From positions 87,858 through 151,857 of the forward strand of contig USGT01000003.1 of the NCBI GenBank assembly GCA_900554335.1: a DNA stretch of 64,000 nt, in the 5' to 3' direction. Position numbers and translations under genes: made by a program. The notes under the pieces are model-generated. The model searched no databases and had not been told where the DNA came from. It saw only the letters and a program-made list of their open reading frames with translations. Position 1 is the first letter of the stretch, and the number at the start of each line of letters is the position of its first letter. Positions 17,261 through 25,590 of this stretch are shown piece after piece. Origin of the DNA: an uncultured Oscillospiraceae bacterium (GTDB taxonomy: Bacteria; Bacillota; Clostridia; Oscillospirales; Acutalibacteraceae).

Positions 17261-18748
17261 ATGTTAGATAATTCTTTTAGCAAATTGAAAAACGGCTCTG
17301 ACATAAGGGGTTTGGCCAGCGGAAGCAGGATTGAGCTCACGAATGAAGTGGTTGAAAAGATTTGCCATGCTTTTGTAAGGTGGCTTTCAGATAGATATAA
17401 AATATCTCCTGAAGAAATCACAGTTGCAGTTGGCCATGATTCAAGGGTTTCGGCTTCAAGGCTTAAAAACGTGGTTATTAATACTATAAGATCATTTGGC
17501 TGCAATATTTATGATTGTTCGCTTTGCTCGACTCCGGCTATGTTCATGGCGATTTCAGCCATAAAGTGCACGGCTTCGATTGAAATAACTGCAAGCCATC
17601 TTCCTCCTGAAAAAAACGGCCTTAAATTTTTCACTTCTGACGGTGGGCTTGCTCCTGAAGACATTGAAAATATTTTAAGTCTTGCTCAAAGAGTGCCCGA
17701 AACTTTGCCGCAAAAAAGCGGCAGCGTGCGCAAAATGAACCTTATGGGATATTATTCTGAAAAGCTGAGAAATGTTATAAAAGAAGCTTTGGGCGGAAAT
17801 TCGGATAAGCCTTTAAAAGGCATGAAAATCGTTATTGATGCAGGAAACGGTGCGGGAGGATTTTTCGAAAAAGAAGTTTTAAAACCTCTTGGAGCGGACA
17901 CTGCAGGTAGCGTTGGAATAGAGCCTGATGGAAATTTCCCGCTTCATGTGCCGAACCCTGAAAATGCTGAAGCGCTCAAATCTATTTCTGAAATCACGGT
18001 GTCTTCAAGCGCTGATTTAGGAATAATTTTTGACACGGATGTGGACAGAGCAGCGATCGTTGACAGCGACGGAAAAGTCATTTCTGGCACGAAATTGATT
18101 GCGCTTGTTGCCGACGATATTCTTAAAAATAATTCCAAAGCAGTTATTGTTACCGATTCGATGACTTATGAATCTTTAAAAGATTTCATTTCTAAAAGGG
18201 GTGGCTACCAGTTTAGATATAAGCGCGGCTACAATAATGTTATTTCGATGGCTAAAAAGATTAACGAAAAAGGCGGGAATTGCCTCCTTGCGATTGAAAC
18301 TTCAGGCCATGCTGCATTTATGGAAAATGATTTCATTGATGACGGTGCATACCTTGCGTGCAAAATGATTATTCAGTCGGTTCGCGCTAAAAACGAAATG
18401 AAAAAATTAAGCTCGAAGCTTGATGATTTTGTAGTTCCTGTTGGGGTGAGTGACACAAGGCTTGAAATTAAAGATGAAAATGCCGATGTAAACAAGCTTT
18501 TGAAAGATTTGAAAAACCTTGCAAAGTCAAATAAAAATCTTGAGCTTGACGAGGATAATGTTGAAGGGGTTAGAATTCATTTTCCTTCTAAGCAGCACAG
18601 CGGCTGGCTTTTGGTGAGGGAAAGTTTGCACGACCCTGTGGTTATAATTCATGCTGAAAGTTACGTTGACGGCGGGCTTAGAGCAATGATGAGTTTTATT
18701 AAACCATTTCTTAGAAAATACAGTTTTTTAGATGTAAAAGATCTATAA
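17261..18748 (+). CDS. Alpha-D-phosphohexomutase (phosphomannomutase/phosphoglucomutase family)
   Basis: 495 residues from the ATG at 17261, ten bases after GAAGG; a GTG six bases upstream is possible but too close to that site. Family motifs: the phosphoserine loop ITASHLPP, the Mg-binding DTDVDRAA, a sugar-binding ETSGHAAF and a C-terminal phosphate-binding domain. The enzyme interconverts hexose 1- and 6-phosphates through a phosphoserine intermediate. TASHLPP instead of the commoner TASHNPP is a small deviation. Specificity (mannose, glucose or both) cannot be fixed. Monocistronic with its own promoter and terminator. Confidence 0.9.
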   Translation: MLDNSFSKLKNGSDIRGLASGSRIELTNEVVEKICHAFVRWLSDRYKISPEEITVAVGHDSRVSASRLKNVVINTIRSFGCNIYDCSLCSTPAMFMAISAIKCTASIEITASHLPPEKNGLKFFTSDGGLAPEDIENILSLAQRVPETLPQKSGSVRKMNLMGYYSEKLRNVIKEALGGNSDKPLKGMKIVIDAGNGAGGFFEKEVLKPLGADTAGSVGIEPDGNFPLHVPNPENAEALKSISEITVSSSADLGIIFDTDVDRAAIVDSDGKVISGTKLIALVADDILKNNSKAVIVTDSMTYESLKDFISKRGGYQFRYKRGYNNVISMAKKINEKGGNCLLAIETSGHAAFMENDFIDDGAYLACKMIIQSVRAKNEMKKLSSKLDDFVVPVGVSDTRLEIKDENADVNKLLKDLKNLAKSNKNLELDEDNVEGVRIHFPSKQHSGWLLVRESLHDPVVIIHAESYVDGGLRAMMSFIKPFLRKYSFLDVKDL

Positions 18749-18757
18749 AATAGTGAA

Positions 18758-18786
18758 AGGCTATACTCTAAGTATAGCCTTTTTTA
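18758..18786 (+). terminator. Intrinsic terminator
   Basis: A 9-bp stem AGGCTATAC (18758-18766) with GTATAGCCT (18772-18780), then a T run. It ends the phosphohexomutase gene. Confidence 0.9.
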
Positions 18787-18793
18787 TATATTC

Positions 18794-18822
18794 TTGACAT
18801 AAACAAACATTTAATATATAAA
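18794..18822 (+). promoter_or_regulatory. Sigma-A promoter
   Basis: TTGACA (18794-18799), 17-bp spacer, TATAAA (18817-18822), in front of the first coiled-coil/LRR paralogue. Confidence 0.7.
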
Positions 18823-18859
18823 TATATATAAAATATACAAAATAGAAAGGTGATTTATC

Positions 18860-20497
18860 ATGATGAATTTTGAAAAAGCTCATAAAATGAAAATCATAGA
18901 AGAAGGTCAAGAAAAATATTACGGAACGAAAAATGCTAATGAAGATCAACAAAAATATGAATCAAAAGTAAAAAAATTTCTAGAATATTGCAATATTTTT
19001 AAAAAGTCGTTGATCTCACAGAAAAATGAAATAAAAAACGCAAAACATGTAAGAGCATATTTCAATGGCAGTTTTAGAGATTATTATAGAAAATCAAACA
19101 AATCAAGTATGTTTTCCCGAACAGCTAAAATGCTTAAAAAAATGGATAAAAAGTTAGAGAAATTAGGAGAAATGGAGCTCAGTGAAAAAGGTGCGGTTGC
19201 GAAAATCAGAGATGCTTTTGAATATAGGCGCGAGATGCCTAAAGACGGTCTTATTAAACGTTCTGTCATAGATGATAAAGCTGTGTATGGTTTTTTCAAT
19301 GGTACTCTACCTGGAATTATAGAAAATTTATCAAAAGATATACAGCAAAATGCTACAGAAGATAGTATAGAGTTTATAGAAGAATCATTAAAAAATGCTA
19401 AATTCGAAAATAAATTCGCAGTGATTCAAAATAAAGTTCAGGAAATCACAAATGATTTAGGGGAAATTAAATCAAAACAATCTAAATATGAAGACGACGA
19501 AAAATCTAAAAAAGCATTTAAGAAAAATAACGAACTTACAGAAAAAATAAGAAAAAGTGCTGCAGAAATTAGTGAAAAAGTAAAATTACTAGAACGAAAT
19601 TTAAGTTTAGAAAAAGAAGGCTTGAAAGAATATAGAAATAGAACAAAGAATAAAAGCGTTGTAGAGAAAGAATCTAAAGCTTATGAATTAAAATGCAAAG
19701 AAATCATCCATAAAACTAAAAATGATGTAGACAAATGCAATGAAAGATTGAAAAAACTTAAGTTGGAAACTGAAAAAGCAGCGGAAAAATCTAATGAAAT
19801 AATAAAAAAATTAAAAGCTCAAAAAGGTGCTTTTAGTTTAAAAAATGGAACGTTGACAATAAACGGCGATGAAGGTTTAAAGGTTTATTGGGAAACTTAT
19901 TTTGCAGGTTATTATGATGAGAATTTTCCTTATGCCGGGGAATATTATCAAGAATTTATTGCGAAAGTAAAAACTCTTGTTCTGAAAAACGTTAGTAATA
20001 TTTATAAAAGCGAGGAAGAAATTTTCATTGATTTTCTGGAATTGACCTCTGTAAAAGCTGAAAATTTGATTGGTGAAATAGGTGAAAAGGCATTTAATGG
20101 TTGTGAAAATTTAGCCTATTTTAATAAGGCAAACGGTTATGATTACAATATTTCTAAAAGTGTTCGCAGAGTAGGCGAATGTGCTTTTGCATCAGCTGGA
20201 AAGAACGTTTCAAATGGTTTTTCGGCAAATGTAAAATCTAGGGTTATTGGTCAGTTTGCTTTTGCTGAAAGCGGCTTAAGAGAAATAAATTTGCCAAATG
20301 CTACTCTAATTGAAATGGGTGCATTTAAAGAGTGCGGAAAGTTGAAAAAAGTTATTTTAGGGAGGGAAAGGGTGACATTTTGCGAATATGCATTTGATAA
20401 TACACCAGACCTAACAGTAGTCGTAAAAAACGAAGCCTTAAAAGATAAACTGAAAGAAAACTTTTATAATGTTAAAGTGATAATTGATGAAGAATAA
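18860..20497 (+). CDS. Coiled-coil/LRR_5 protein, paralogue A
   Basis: 545 residues, ATG after AAAGGTGA. Three parts: an N-terminal basic domain (residues 1-160) containing the block AKIRDAFEY, PKDGLIKRS and IDDKAVYGFFN; a long Lys/Glu-rich region (~165-335) that reads as coiled coil; and a C-terminal BspA-like LRR_5 domain (~335-530) with IGEKAFNGCENL-type units. There is no signal peptide, membrane segment or anchor, unlike the LRR protein at 1321. It is followed by a near-identical-length paralogue with the same architecture. I do not recognise the N-terminal domain. Inference: a scaffold or effector-like protein, cytoplasmic unless exported by an unusual route. Confidence 0.8.
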   Translation: MMNFEKAHKMKIIEEGQEKYYGTKNANEDQQKYESKVKKFLEYCNIFKKSLISQKNEIKNAKHVRAYFNGSFRDYYRKSNKSSMFSRTAKMLKKMDKKLEKLGEMELSEKGAVAKIRDAFEYRREMPKDGLIKRSVIDDKAVYGFFNGTLPGIIENLSKDIQQNATEDSIEFIEESLKNAKFENKFAVIQNKVQEITNDLGEIKSKQSKYEDDEKSKKAFKKNNELTEKIRKSAAEISEKVKLLERNLSLEKEGLKEYRNRTKNKSVVEKESKAYELKCKEIIHKTKNDVDKCNERLKKLKLETEKAAEKSNEIIKKLKAQKGAFSLKNGTLTINGDEGLKVYWETYFAGYYDENFPYAGEYYQEFIAKVKTLVLKNVSNIYKSEEEIFIDFLELTSVKAENLIGEIGEKAFNGCENLAYFNKANGYDYNISKSVRRVGECAFASAGKNVSNGFSANVKSRVIGQFAFAESGLREINLPNATLIEMGAFKECGKLKKVILGRERVTFCEYAFDNTPDLTVVVKNEALKDKLKENFYNVKVIIDEE

Positions 20498-20509
20498 AAT
20501 AAAGACAGG

Positions 20510-20540
20510 CTCATGCTACTAAAGGCGTGGGTTTTAATTT
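20510..20540 (+). terminator. Probable terminator of paralogue A
   Basis: CTCATGC (20510-20516) pairs with GCGTGGG (20525-20531), with two or three G-U pairs, then TTTTAATTTTT. It is a degenerate copy of the hairpin that follows paralogue B. Confidence 0.6.
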
Positions 20541-20591
20541 TTATAATATTTGTTTAAAACAGAAAAATTAAAAATAATTTATTATAAACAC

Positions 20592-20620
20592 TTGATAAAA
20601 AGTCAAAATTATTATATATA
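20592..20620 (+). promoter_or_regulatory. Sigma-A promoter
   Basis: TTGATA (20592-20597), 17-bp spacer, TATATA (20615-20620), in front of the second paralogue. Each paralogue therefore seems to have its own transcription unit. Confidence 0.6.
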
Positions 20621-20668
20621 TGTATGTAAGCGGAATGTATAAAATCAAAGAAGCAGGAGTGATTTATT

Positions 20669-22306
20669 ATGTTGAGATTTGGAAAAGTTAACAAAATTAA
20701 AGGTGAGAGAGATGAAAAGGGCAACTTAAAATCTTATGAAACGAAAGACGCAAAGCAAGTACAGAAAGAATATGAAGTAAAAGTGAACAGCCTTTTGGAA
20801 TATTGCATGAAATTTAAAACGGCGTTGAACGTTCTGTCATCAAAAGATAGGATACTTCCATTAACTGTAAAAGATATAAAAAATTGTTTTGACGATAGTT
20901 TTAAAGACTATTTTAAAAAATTCTCAAAGAAATTTGGTTTGTTTTCCCGCACGACTAAAGTGCTCAAAGGAATGGATAAAGAATTAGAGAAATTAGGAAA
21001 TCTAAAACTAATTTCTAAAGGTGCGATTGCGAAAATCAGAGATGCTTTTGAGTATAAACGTGAAATGCCTAAAGATGGATTGATTAAACGTTCTGCCATA
21101 GATGATAAAGCTGTGTATGGTTTTTTCAATAGTACTCTACCGGGAATTATAGAAAATTTAGTAAGTAATGGGCAAAAAGCTGAAGAAAAAGAAGAGGATA
21201 AAATAAAATTTATAGAAGAATCATTGAAAAATGCTAAATTCGAAAATAGATTAGTAGTGCTTCAAAATAAAGTTCAGGAAATTAAAGATGATTTAGATGA
21301 AATTAAAGAAAAACAAGCTGAATATGAAGTCGGTGAAAAATCTAAAAAAGCATTTAAGAAAAGTAATGAACTCACAGAGAAAATAGAAAAAAGTGTTACA
21401 GAAATTAGTGATCGGGTTGATATGTTATCAAATTCTTTAAATTCTTTAAAGATAGAAAAAGAAAAATTTAAAAATCATGAGAAAAAAAATGTTAGTGGTA
21501 AGAAATCTGAATTTAGTGTAGCAGCTTATAAGAAAGACATCCGTGAGACAAAAAATAGCATAGATAAATATAGTAAAGAATTGAAAAAACTTAAGTCAGA
21601 TACTAAAAAAGCAGCGGAAAAATCTAATGAAATAGTAAGAAAATTAGAAGCTCAAAAAGGTGCTTTTAGTTTAAAAAATGGAACATTAACAATAAACGGG
21701 GATGAAGGTTTAGAAGTTTGGAAAATTTATAAGGAAAATTATTCGGAAGAGAGTGACAAATTTACTGGGATAAAAACTATTGTTTTAAAGGATGTTAGTG
21801 CTATTAATGTTACTAGTATTTTTAGTTTCTTTGAGGGATTAACCTCTGTAGATGCTAAAAGTTTAAATGGCAAAAGCGAAATAAGTGAATATGCATTTAA
21901 TCGTTGCGCAAATTTAGCTTTCTTTAATAATAATGGAAACGGTTATAATTATAATATTCCTGTTAAAAAAATTGGTAATTATGCTTTTTATGGTGCCGGA
22001 ACAAATACTCCATCTGGTTTTTCGGCAAATGTAGGGGCCACAACTATTAATTCCTTTGCTTTTGCTGCGAGCGGCTTAAAAGAAATAGATTTACCTAATG
22101 TTACTGAAATTGGAGGGTACGCATTTTCCGGTTGCACAAAATTGAAAACAGTTATTTTAGGTCAAAATATTACGGCAAATAAGGTGGATAAGAATGCATT
22201 TGCTAATACAAAAGACTTAACAATATATGTGCGCACTGAAGAATTACAAAAAAAATTGAAAAAGAAATTTTCTAATGTTAATGTAGAAGTAGAAAAACAA
22301 CTATAA
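20669..22306 (+). CDS. Coiled-coil/LRR_5 protein, paralogue B
   Basis: 545 residues, ATG after AGGAGTGA. Same order as paralogue A: N-terminal domain with the nearly identical AKIRDAFEYKREMPKDG block, coiled coil (~175-345), and BspA-like LRR_5 tail with SEYAFNRCANL-, IGNYAFYGAG- and IGGYAFSGCTKL-type units. The strongest similarity to A is at residues ~110-165 and in the joint before the LRR region (KAAEKSNEI, AQKGAFSLKNGTLTING); the very N-terminus, parts of the coil and the LRR units have diverged. No secretion signal. A tandem gene duplication is the simplest origin. Function unknown. Confidence 0.8.
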   Translation: MLRFGKVNKIKGERDEKGNLKSYETKDAKQVQKEYEVKVNSLLEYCMKFKTALNVLSSKDRILPLTVKDIKNCFDDSFKDYFKKFSKKFGLFSRTTKVLKGMDKELEKLGNLKLISKGAIAKIRDAFEYKREMPKDGLIKRSAIDDKAVYGFFNSTLPGIIENLVSNGQKAEEKEEDKIKFIEESLKNAKFENRLVVLQNKVQEIKDDLDEIKEKQAEYEVGEKSKKAFKKSNELTEKIEKSVTEISDRVDMLSNSLNSLKIEKEKFKNHEKKNVSGKKSEFSVAAYKKDIRETKNSIDKYSKELKKLKSDTKKAAEKSNEIVRKLEAQKGAFSLKNGTLTINGDEGLEVWKIYKENYSEESDKFTGIKTIVLKDVSAINVTSIFSFFEGLTSVDAKSLNGKSEISEYAFNRCANLAFFNNNGNGYNYNIPVKKIGNYAFYGAGTNTPSGFSANVGATTINSFAFAASGLKEIDLPNVTEIGGYAFSGCTKLKTVILGQNITANKVDKNAFANTKDLTIYVRTEELQKKLKKKFSNVNVEVEKQL

Positions 22307-22313
22307 AGGCAGA

Positions 22314-22343
22314 CCCACGCTAAAAAAGCGTGGGCCATTTTTT
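22314..22343. terminator. Terminator between paralogue B and tgt
   Basis: A 7-bp stem CCCACGC (22314-22320) with GCGTGGG (22328-22334), then T6. It lies between convergent genes; the T run reaches the tgt stop. Confidence 0.8.
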
Positions 22344-23460
22344 AAAGAATATTTCTATATTTTAAATAAAATTCTTCGAATCTATCGTTATCGAGTGATT
22401 CCCTGATTTTTTCGAGCAAAGTGTTGTAAAAATAAAGATTGTGCATCACGCAAAGCCTCATTCCTAGCATTTCTTTGCTTTTGAGCAGGTGCCTTATGTA
22501 GGCTTTTGAGTGATTTTGGCATGTGGGGCAGTCGCATTTGCTGTCCAGCGGGGAAGAGTCTCTTTCGAATTTTGCATTTAAGATATTTATAGCGCCATCC
22601 CAGGTGAAAATCTTCCCGTGCCTTGCATTTCTGCTAGGCATAACGCAGTCAAAAAGGTCAACGCCTCTTGCCACGGCTTCCAAAATGTTCACAGGCGTAC
22701 CAACGCCCATCAAATATCTCGGTTTATCTTCCGGCATGAAAGGCTCAACGTTTTCAATGACGTTATACATCTCTTCGGCGCTTTCTCCAACGGCGAGGCC
22801 GCCAATTGCATATCCGTTTAAATCCAGTTCACGGATTTGCTTCATGTGCTCGATTCTAATGTCGTTGTAGGTGCTGCCTTGGTTAATTCCGAAGAGCATT
22901 TGCTGGTTATTAACCGTGGTTTCAAGGGAATTAAGGTAATCCATTTTCTTTTTGCAGCGTTTGAGCCACCTTACGGTTCTGTCGCAGGAATTTTTCGTGT
23001 AGGAATACTCTGCAGGGTTTGCGATGCATTCATCAAAGGCCATGGCAATGGTTGAGCCGAGGTTTGATTGAATTTGCATGCTTTCTTCCGGGCCCATGAA
23101 AATCTTGTGGCCGTCTATGTGCGAAGCAAAAGTAACGCCTTCTTCGGTTATATTCCTGAGTTTTGCAAGCGAGAAAACCTGGAACCCGCCGCTGTCAGTC
23201 AGCACGGGGCCTGTCCATGAAGTGAATTTTCTTATTCCGCCTTGGCTTTTAACGACTTCGTCGCCCGGCCTTAAATGCAAATGGTATGTATTGCAAAGCT
23301 GAACCTGGCACTTTATGTTTTTAAGGTCGATTGCCGAAACAGCCCCTTTGATAGCGCCGCAAGTTGCAACGTTCATGAAACCTGGGAGCTGAATTGTCCC
23401 ATGCGGGGTTTTGAATTCGCCGCGCCTGGCCCTCTTTTCTTTTTTTATGAGTTTATACAC
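22342..23460 (-). CDS. tgt: tRNA-guanine transglycosylase (queuine/preQ1 transferase)
   Basis: 372 residues, GTG start after AGGAG. Exchanges guanine 34 of GUN-anticodon tRNAs for a queuosine precursor. Visible: the substrate Asp in TDSGGFQVFSL, nucleophile region FDCVMPSRNARHG, and the C-terminal zinc site CDCPTCQ with a later His. It has the usual bacterial length. Its pathway partner queA is 3.4 kb away on the other strand rather than adjacent. It starts a minus-strand unit of its own. Confidence 0.97.
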   Translation of the reverse strand: MYKLIKKEKRARRGEFKTPHGTIQLPGFMNVATCGAIKGAVSAIDLKNIKCQVQLCNTYHLHLRPGDEVVKSQGGIRKFTSWTGPVLTDSGGFQVFSLAKLRNITEEGVTFASHIDGHKIFMGPEESMQIQSNLGSTIAMAFDECIANPAEYSYTKNSCDRTVRWLKRCKKKMDYLNSLETTVNNQQMLFGINQGSTYNDIRIEHMKQIRELDLNGYAIGGLAVGESAEEMYNVIENVEPFMPEDKPRYLMGVGTPVNILEAVARGVDLFDCVMPSRNARHGKIFTWDGAINILNAKFERDSSPLDSKCDCPTCQNHSKAYIRHLLKSKEMLGMRLCVMHNLYFYNTLLEKIRESLDNDRFEEFYLKYRNIL

Positions 23461-23518
23461 TTTTAAAACATCTCCTAATGTATTAAACTTTATAAATAAA
23501 AATCTTTGGAGGTTTAAA

Positions 23519-23905
23519 ATGAAAGTATTTTTATCTATAAAATATTATGATGATATGAGAAATAAAAATTTGATTGAAAAAATCTGCTCAGCGATTGAAA
23601 ATTGCGGTGATATTCCGTTTGTTTTTGCCAAAAACGTGCAAAATTACGGCAAATGCGAATTTTCCGCCGAAGAGATAATGAAAATTGCTTTTAACGAAAT
23701 AAACAGCTCGGACGTTCTTTTAATAGACGCTACCGAGCTTAGCATCGGAATAGGAATTGAAGCGGGCTACGCTTTTAGCAAGAAAATTCCTATATATTTG
23801 ATTGCAAACAAAAATGCATACGTTTCAAATTCTATAAAGGGGATTGCTTCGAAGGCTCTTTTTTATGATGAGCCCGAAGAAATAGAAAAATTATTTCGCA
23901 AGTAA
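23519..23905 (+). CDS. Nucleoside 2-deoxyribosyltransferase-like protein
   Basis: 128 residues from the ATG at 23519, eight bases after GGAGG; the same frame stays open upstream into tgt antisense, but that part has no ribosome site. The fold is indicated by an N-terminal strand with KVFLSIKYY, SSDVLLIDATE, and GIGIEAGYAFSKKIPIYLI, where Glu in GIEAGYA corresponds to the usual nucleophile of PF05014-type enzymes. Members cleave N-glycosidic bonds of (deoxy)nucleosides or nucleotides. Substrate not predictable. Its 3' end overlaps the convergent dapB by 15 bp. Confidence 0.7.
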   Translation: MKVFLSIKYYDDMRNKNLIEKICSAIENCGDIPFVFAKNVQNYGKCEFSAEEIMKIAFNEINSSDVLLIDATELSIGIGIEAGYAFSKKIPIYLIANKNAYVSNSIKGIASKALFYDEPEEIEKLFRK

Positions 23906-24643
23906 CATATCTTCCATGCTGTAAAGGCCTGCAGATTTTCCAACCATGAACTCTGCCGCTTTTATTGCGCCCGAAGCAAAAACTTCCCGTGATTGCGCAT
24001 GGTGAGAAATAGTTATAATTTCGTTTTCGCCTGCAAACATTACTTCGTGGTCGCCGCAAATGCTTCCACCTCTAACGCAGTGCATTCCAATTTCACTTGG
24101 CTTTCTTTTTTCTCTTCTTTTGGTTCTGTCGAAAATGAGTTCGCCGTCGGTTTTAACTCTTTTGATTTCTTCGGCAATCATCAGCGCAGTTCCGCTCGGA
24201 GCGTCGATCTTTTGGTTGTGGTGTTTTTCGGTTATTTCAATGTCAAAGCCATTTCCAAGGAAGCTCGCAGCTTTTTTAGCAAGAGTTAGAATCAAATTTA
24301 TGCCGAGCGACATATTTCTTGAGTAAAAAATAGCTGCTTTTTCAGAAGCTTTTTTGATTTCTTTAACTTGTTCTTGCGAGAACCCCGTGGTGCAAATTAC
24401 TGCGGGAGTTTTTGTTTTTTCGCAGTAACTAAGTATCTGCGAAAGCGCCGAAGGATGCGAAAAATCGATTATTACATCGGCTTTAACGTTTGCTTCTTCC
24501 AAAGAAGTGAAAACAGGGAAATCAAATTCACTGCAGGGAAATTTGTCAATTCCCGCAACGACTTTGCCATTTTCTGAGCTGCTGATAAGTTTAACGAGGC
24601 ATCTGCCCATTTTGCCGCAAAGGCCGCAAATTATTACATTCAT
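23891..24643 (-). CDS. dapB: 4-hydroxy-tetrahydrodipicolinate reductase
   Basis: 250 residues. N-terminal dinucleotide-binding GLCGKMGR, then the catalytic/substrate motif EKHHNQKIDAPSGTA, and C-terminal ENEIITISHHA. Reduces the DapA product in lysine/diaminopimelate synthesis. Last gene of asd-dapA-dapB. No Shine-Dalgarno is seen right before its ATG; instead an 8-bp hairpin ends eight bases upstream, which may control initiation (see regulatory entry). Confidence 0.95.
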   Translation of the reverse strand: MNVIICGLCGKMGRCLVKLISSSENGKVVAGIDKFPCSEFDFPVFTSLEEANVKADVIIDFSHPSALSQILSYCEKTKTPAVICTTGFSQEQVKEIKKASEKAAIFYSRNMSLGINLILTLAKKAASFLGNGFDIEITEKHHNQKIDAPSGTALMIAEEIKRVKTDGELIFDRTKRREKRKPSEIGMHCVRGGSICGDHEVMFAGENEIITISHHAQSREVFASGAIKAAEFMVGKSAGLYSMEDMLLAK

Positions 24644-24651
24644 TTTTCAGG

Positions 24652-24676
24652 GGCGATAGTTTTTATCGCCCTTTTT
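24652..24676 (-). promoter_or_regulatory. Hairpin in the dapA-dapB gap, immediately before the dapB start
   Basis: A perfect 8-bp stem GGGCGATA (24652-24659) with TATCGCCC (24664-24671), loop GTTTT. On the transcribed strand the stem ends eight bases before the dapB ATG and a GGTGAAAA lies just before the stem, so folding could bring that segment near the start or block loading. The T run is on the non-transcribed side, so it is not a terminator for dapA. Confidence 0.55.
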
Positions 24677-24690
24677 CACCGTCCGTTTTA

Positions 24691-25578
24691 TTATATTAAA
24701 TTGTGTTTTTTCATTGCATTTTTGAGGCTTGCCATTTGAGCTTCGCCGAGGGTTTCAAGAGGCAGCCTGCACTCGCCGCATGAATAGCCCATCATGTTCA
24801 TTGCCGCTTTAACAGGAATCGGGTTAACATCGCAGAAAAGCATTTCAATAAGCTCAAGATATTCAAGCTGCATTTTTGCGCTTTCTTTAACTTCGCCGTT
24901 TAAATATTTGCTAACGATTTCATGGCATTCTTTCGGGCAAACGTTTGAAAGAACCGAAATCACGCCGATTGCTCCGAGCGAAAGCATAGGAACGATTTGA
25001 TCGTCGTTTCCGGAGTAAATATTTAAATCTTCGCCACAAAGAGAAATAGTTTTCGCAACGCTCGAAATGTCTCCGTTTGCTTCTTTTGCCGCAACGATGT
25101 TTGGGTGCTTCGAAAGAATTTTGTAAGTTTCGGGCTTGATGTTAACGCCTGTTCTCGAAGGAACATTGTAAAGAATTATCGGCGTGCTTACGCTGTCCGC
25201 AATGAGGTTATAGTGGCTTATAAGGCCCTTTTGAGAAGTTTTATTGTAGTAAGGCGTAACGATTAAAAGGCCGTCTGCGCCGAGCTTTTCAGCTTCTTTT
25301 GATGCTTCCAGAGCTTTAGCGGTGCAGTTGCTTCCGGTGCCGGCAATTACCGGAATTTTTCCGTTTACTTTATTAATTGTGAACTCAATTACTTTGCTGT
25401 GTTCGGCAGGGGTGAGAGTTGCAGATTCGCCAGTTGTTCCGCATGAAATAATGGCATCTGTTTCGTTTTCAAGCTGGAAATCAATTAATTTCCCTAGAGT
25501 TTCATAGTCAACGTTGCCGTCGTTTTTCATTGGAGTTACAAGAGCAACTCCTGCACCTTTAAAAATTGTTTTTTTCAT
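24691..25578 (-). CDS. dapA: 4-hydroxy-tetrahydrodipicolinate synthase
   Basis: 295 residues, ATG after AGGAGG. Class I aldolase-type (beta/alpha)8 enzyme condensing pyruvate with aspartate semialdehyde. Visible: CGTTGESATL, the Tyr of YNVPSRTG, and the Schiff-base Lys in VAAKEANGD. It lies 12 bp after asd, which makes its substrate. Confidence 0.97.
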   Translation of the reverse strand: MKKTIFKGAGVALVTPMKNDGNVDYETLGKLIDFQLENETDAIISCGTTGESATLTPAEHSKVIEFTINKVNGKIPVIAGTGSNCTAKALEASKEAEKLGADGLLIVTPYYNKTSQKGLISHYNLIADSVSTPIILYNVPSRTGVNIKPETYKILSKHPNIVAAKEANGDISSVAKTISLCGEDLNIYSGNDDQIVPMLSLGAIGVISVLSNVCPKECHEIVSKYLNGEVKESAKMQLEYLELIEMLFCDVNPIPVKAAMNMMGYSCGECRLPLETLGEAQMASLKNAMKKHNLI

Positions 25579-25590
25579 TTTAATTTCCTC

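Noticed and set aside
23411..23518. Upstream extension of the deoxyribosyltransferase-like gene
   Set aside because: It runs antisense to the tgt start, with no ribosome site; a GGAGG precedes the ATG at 23519.
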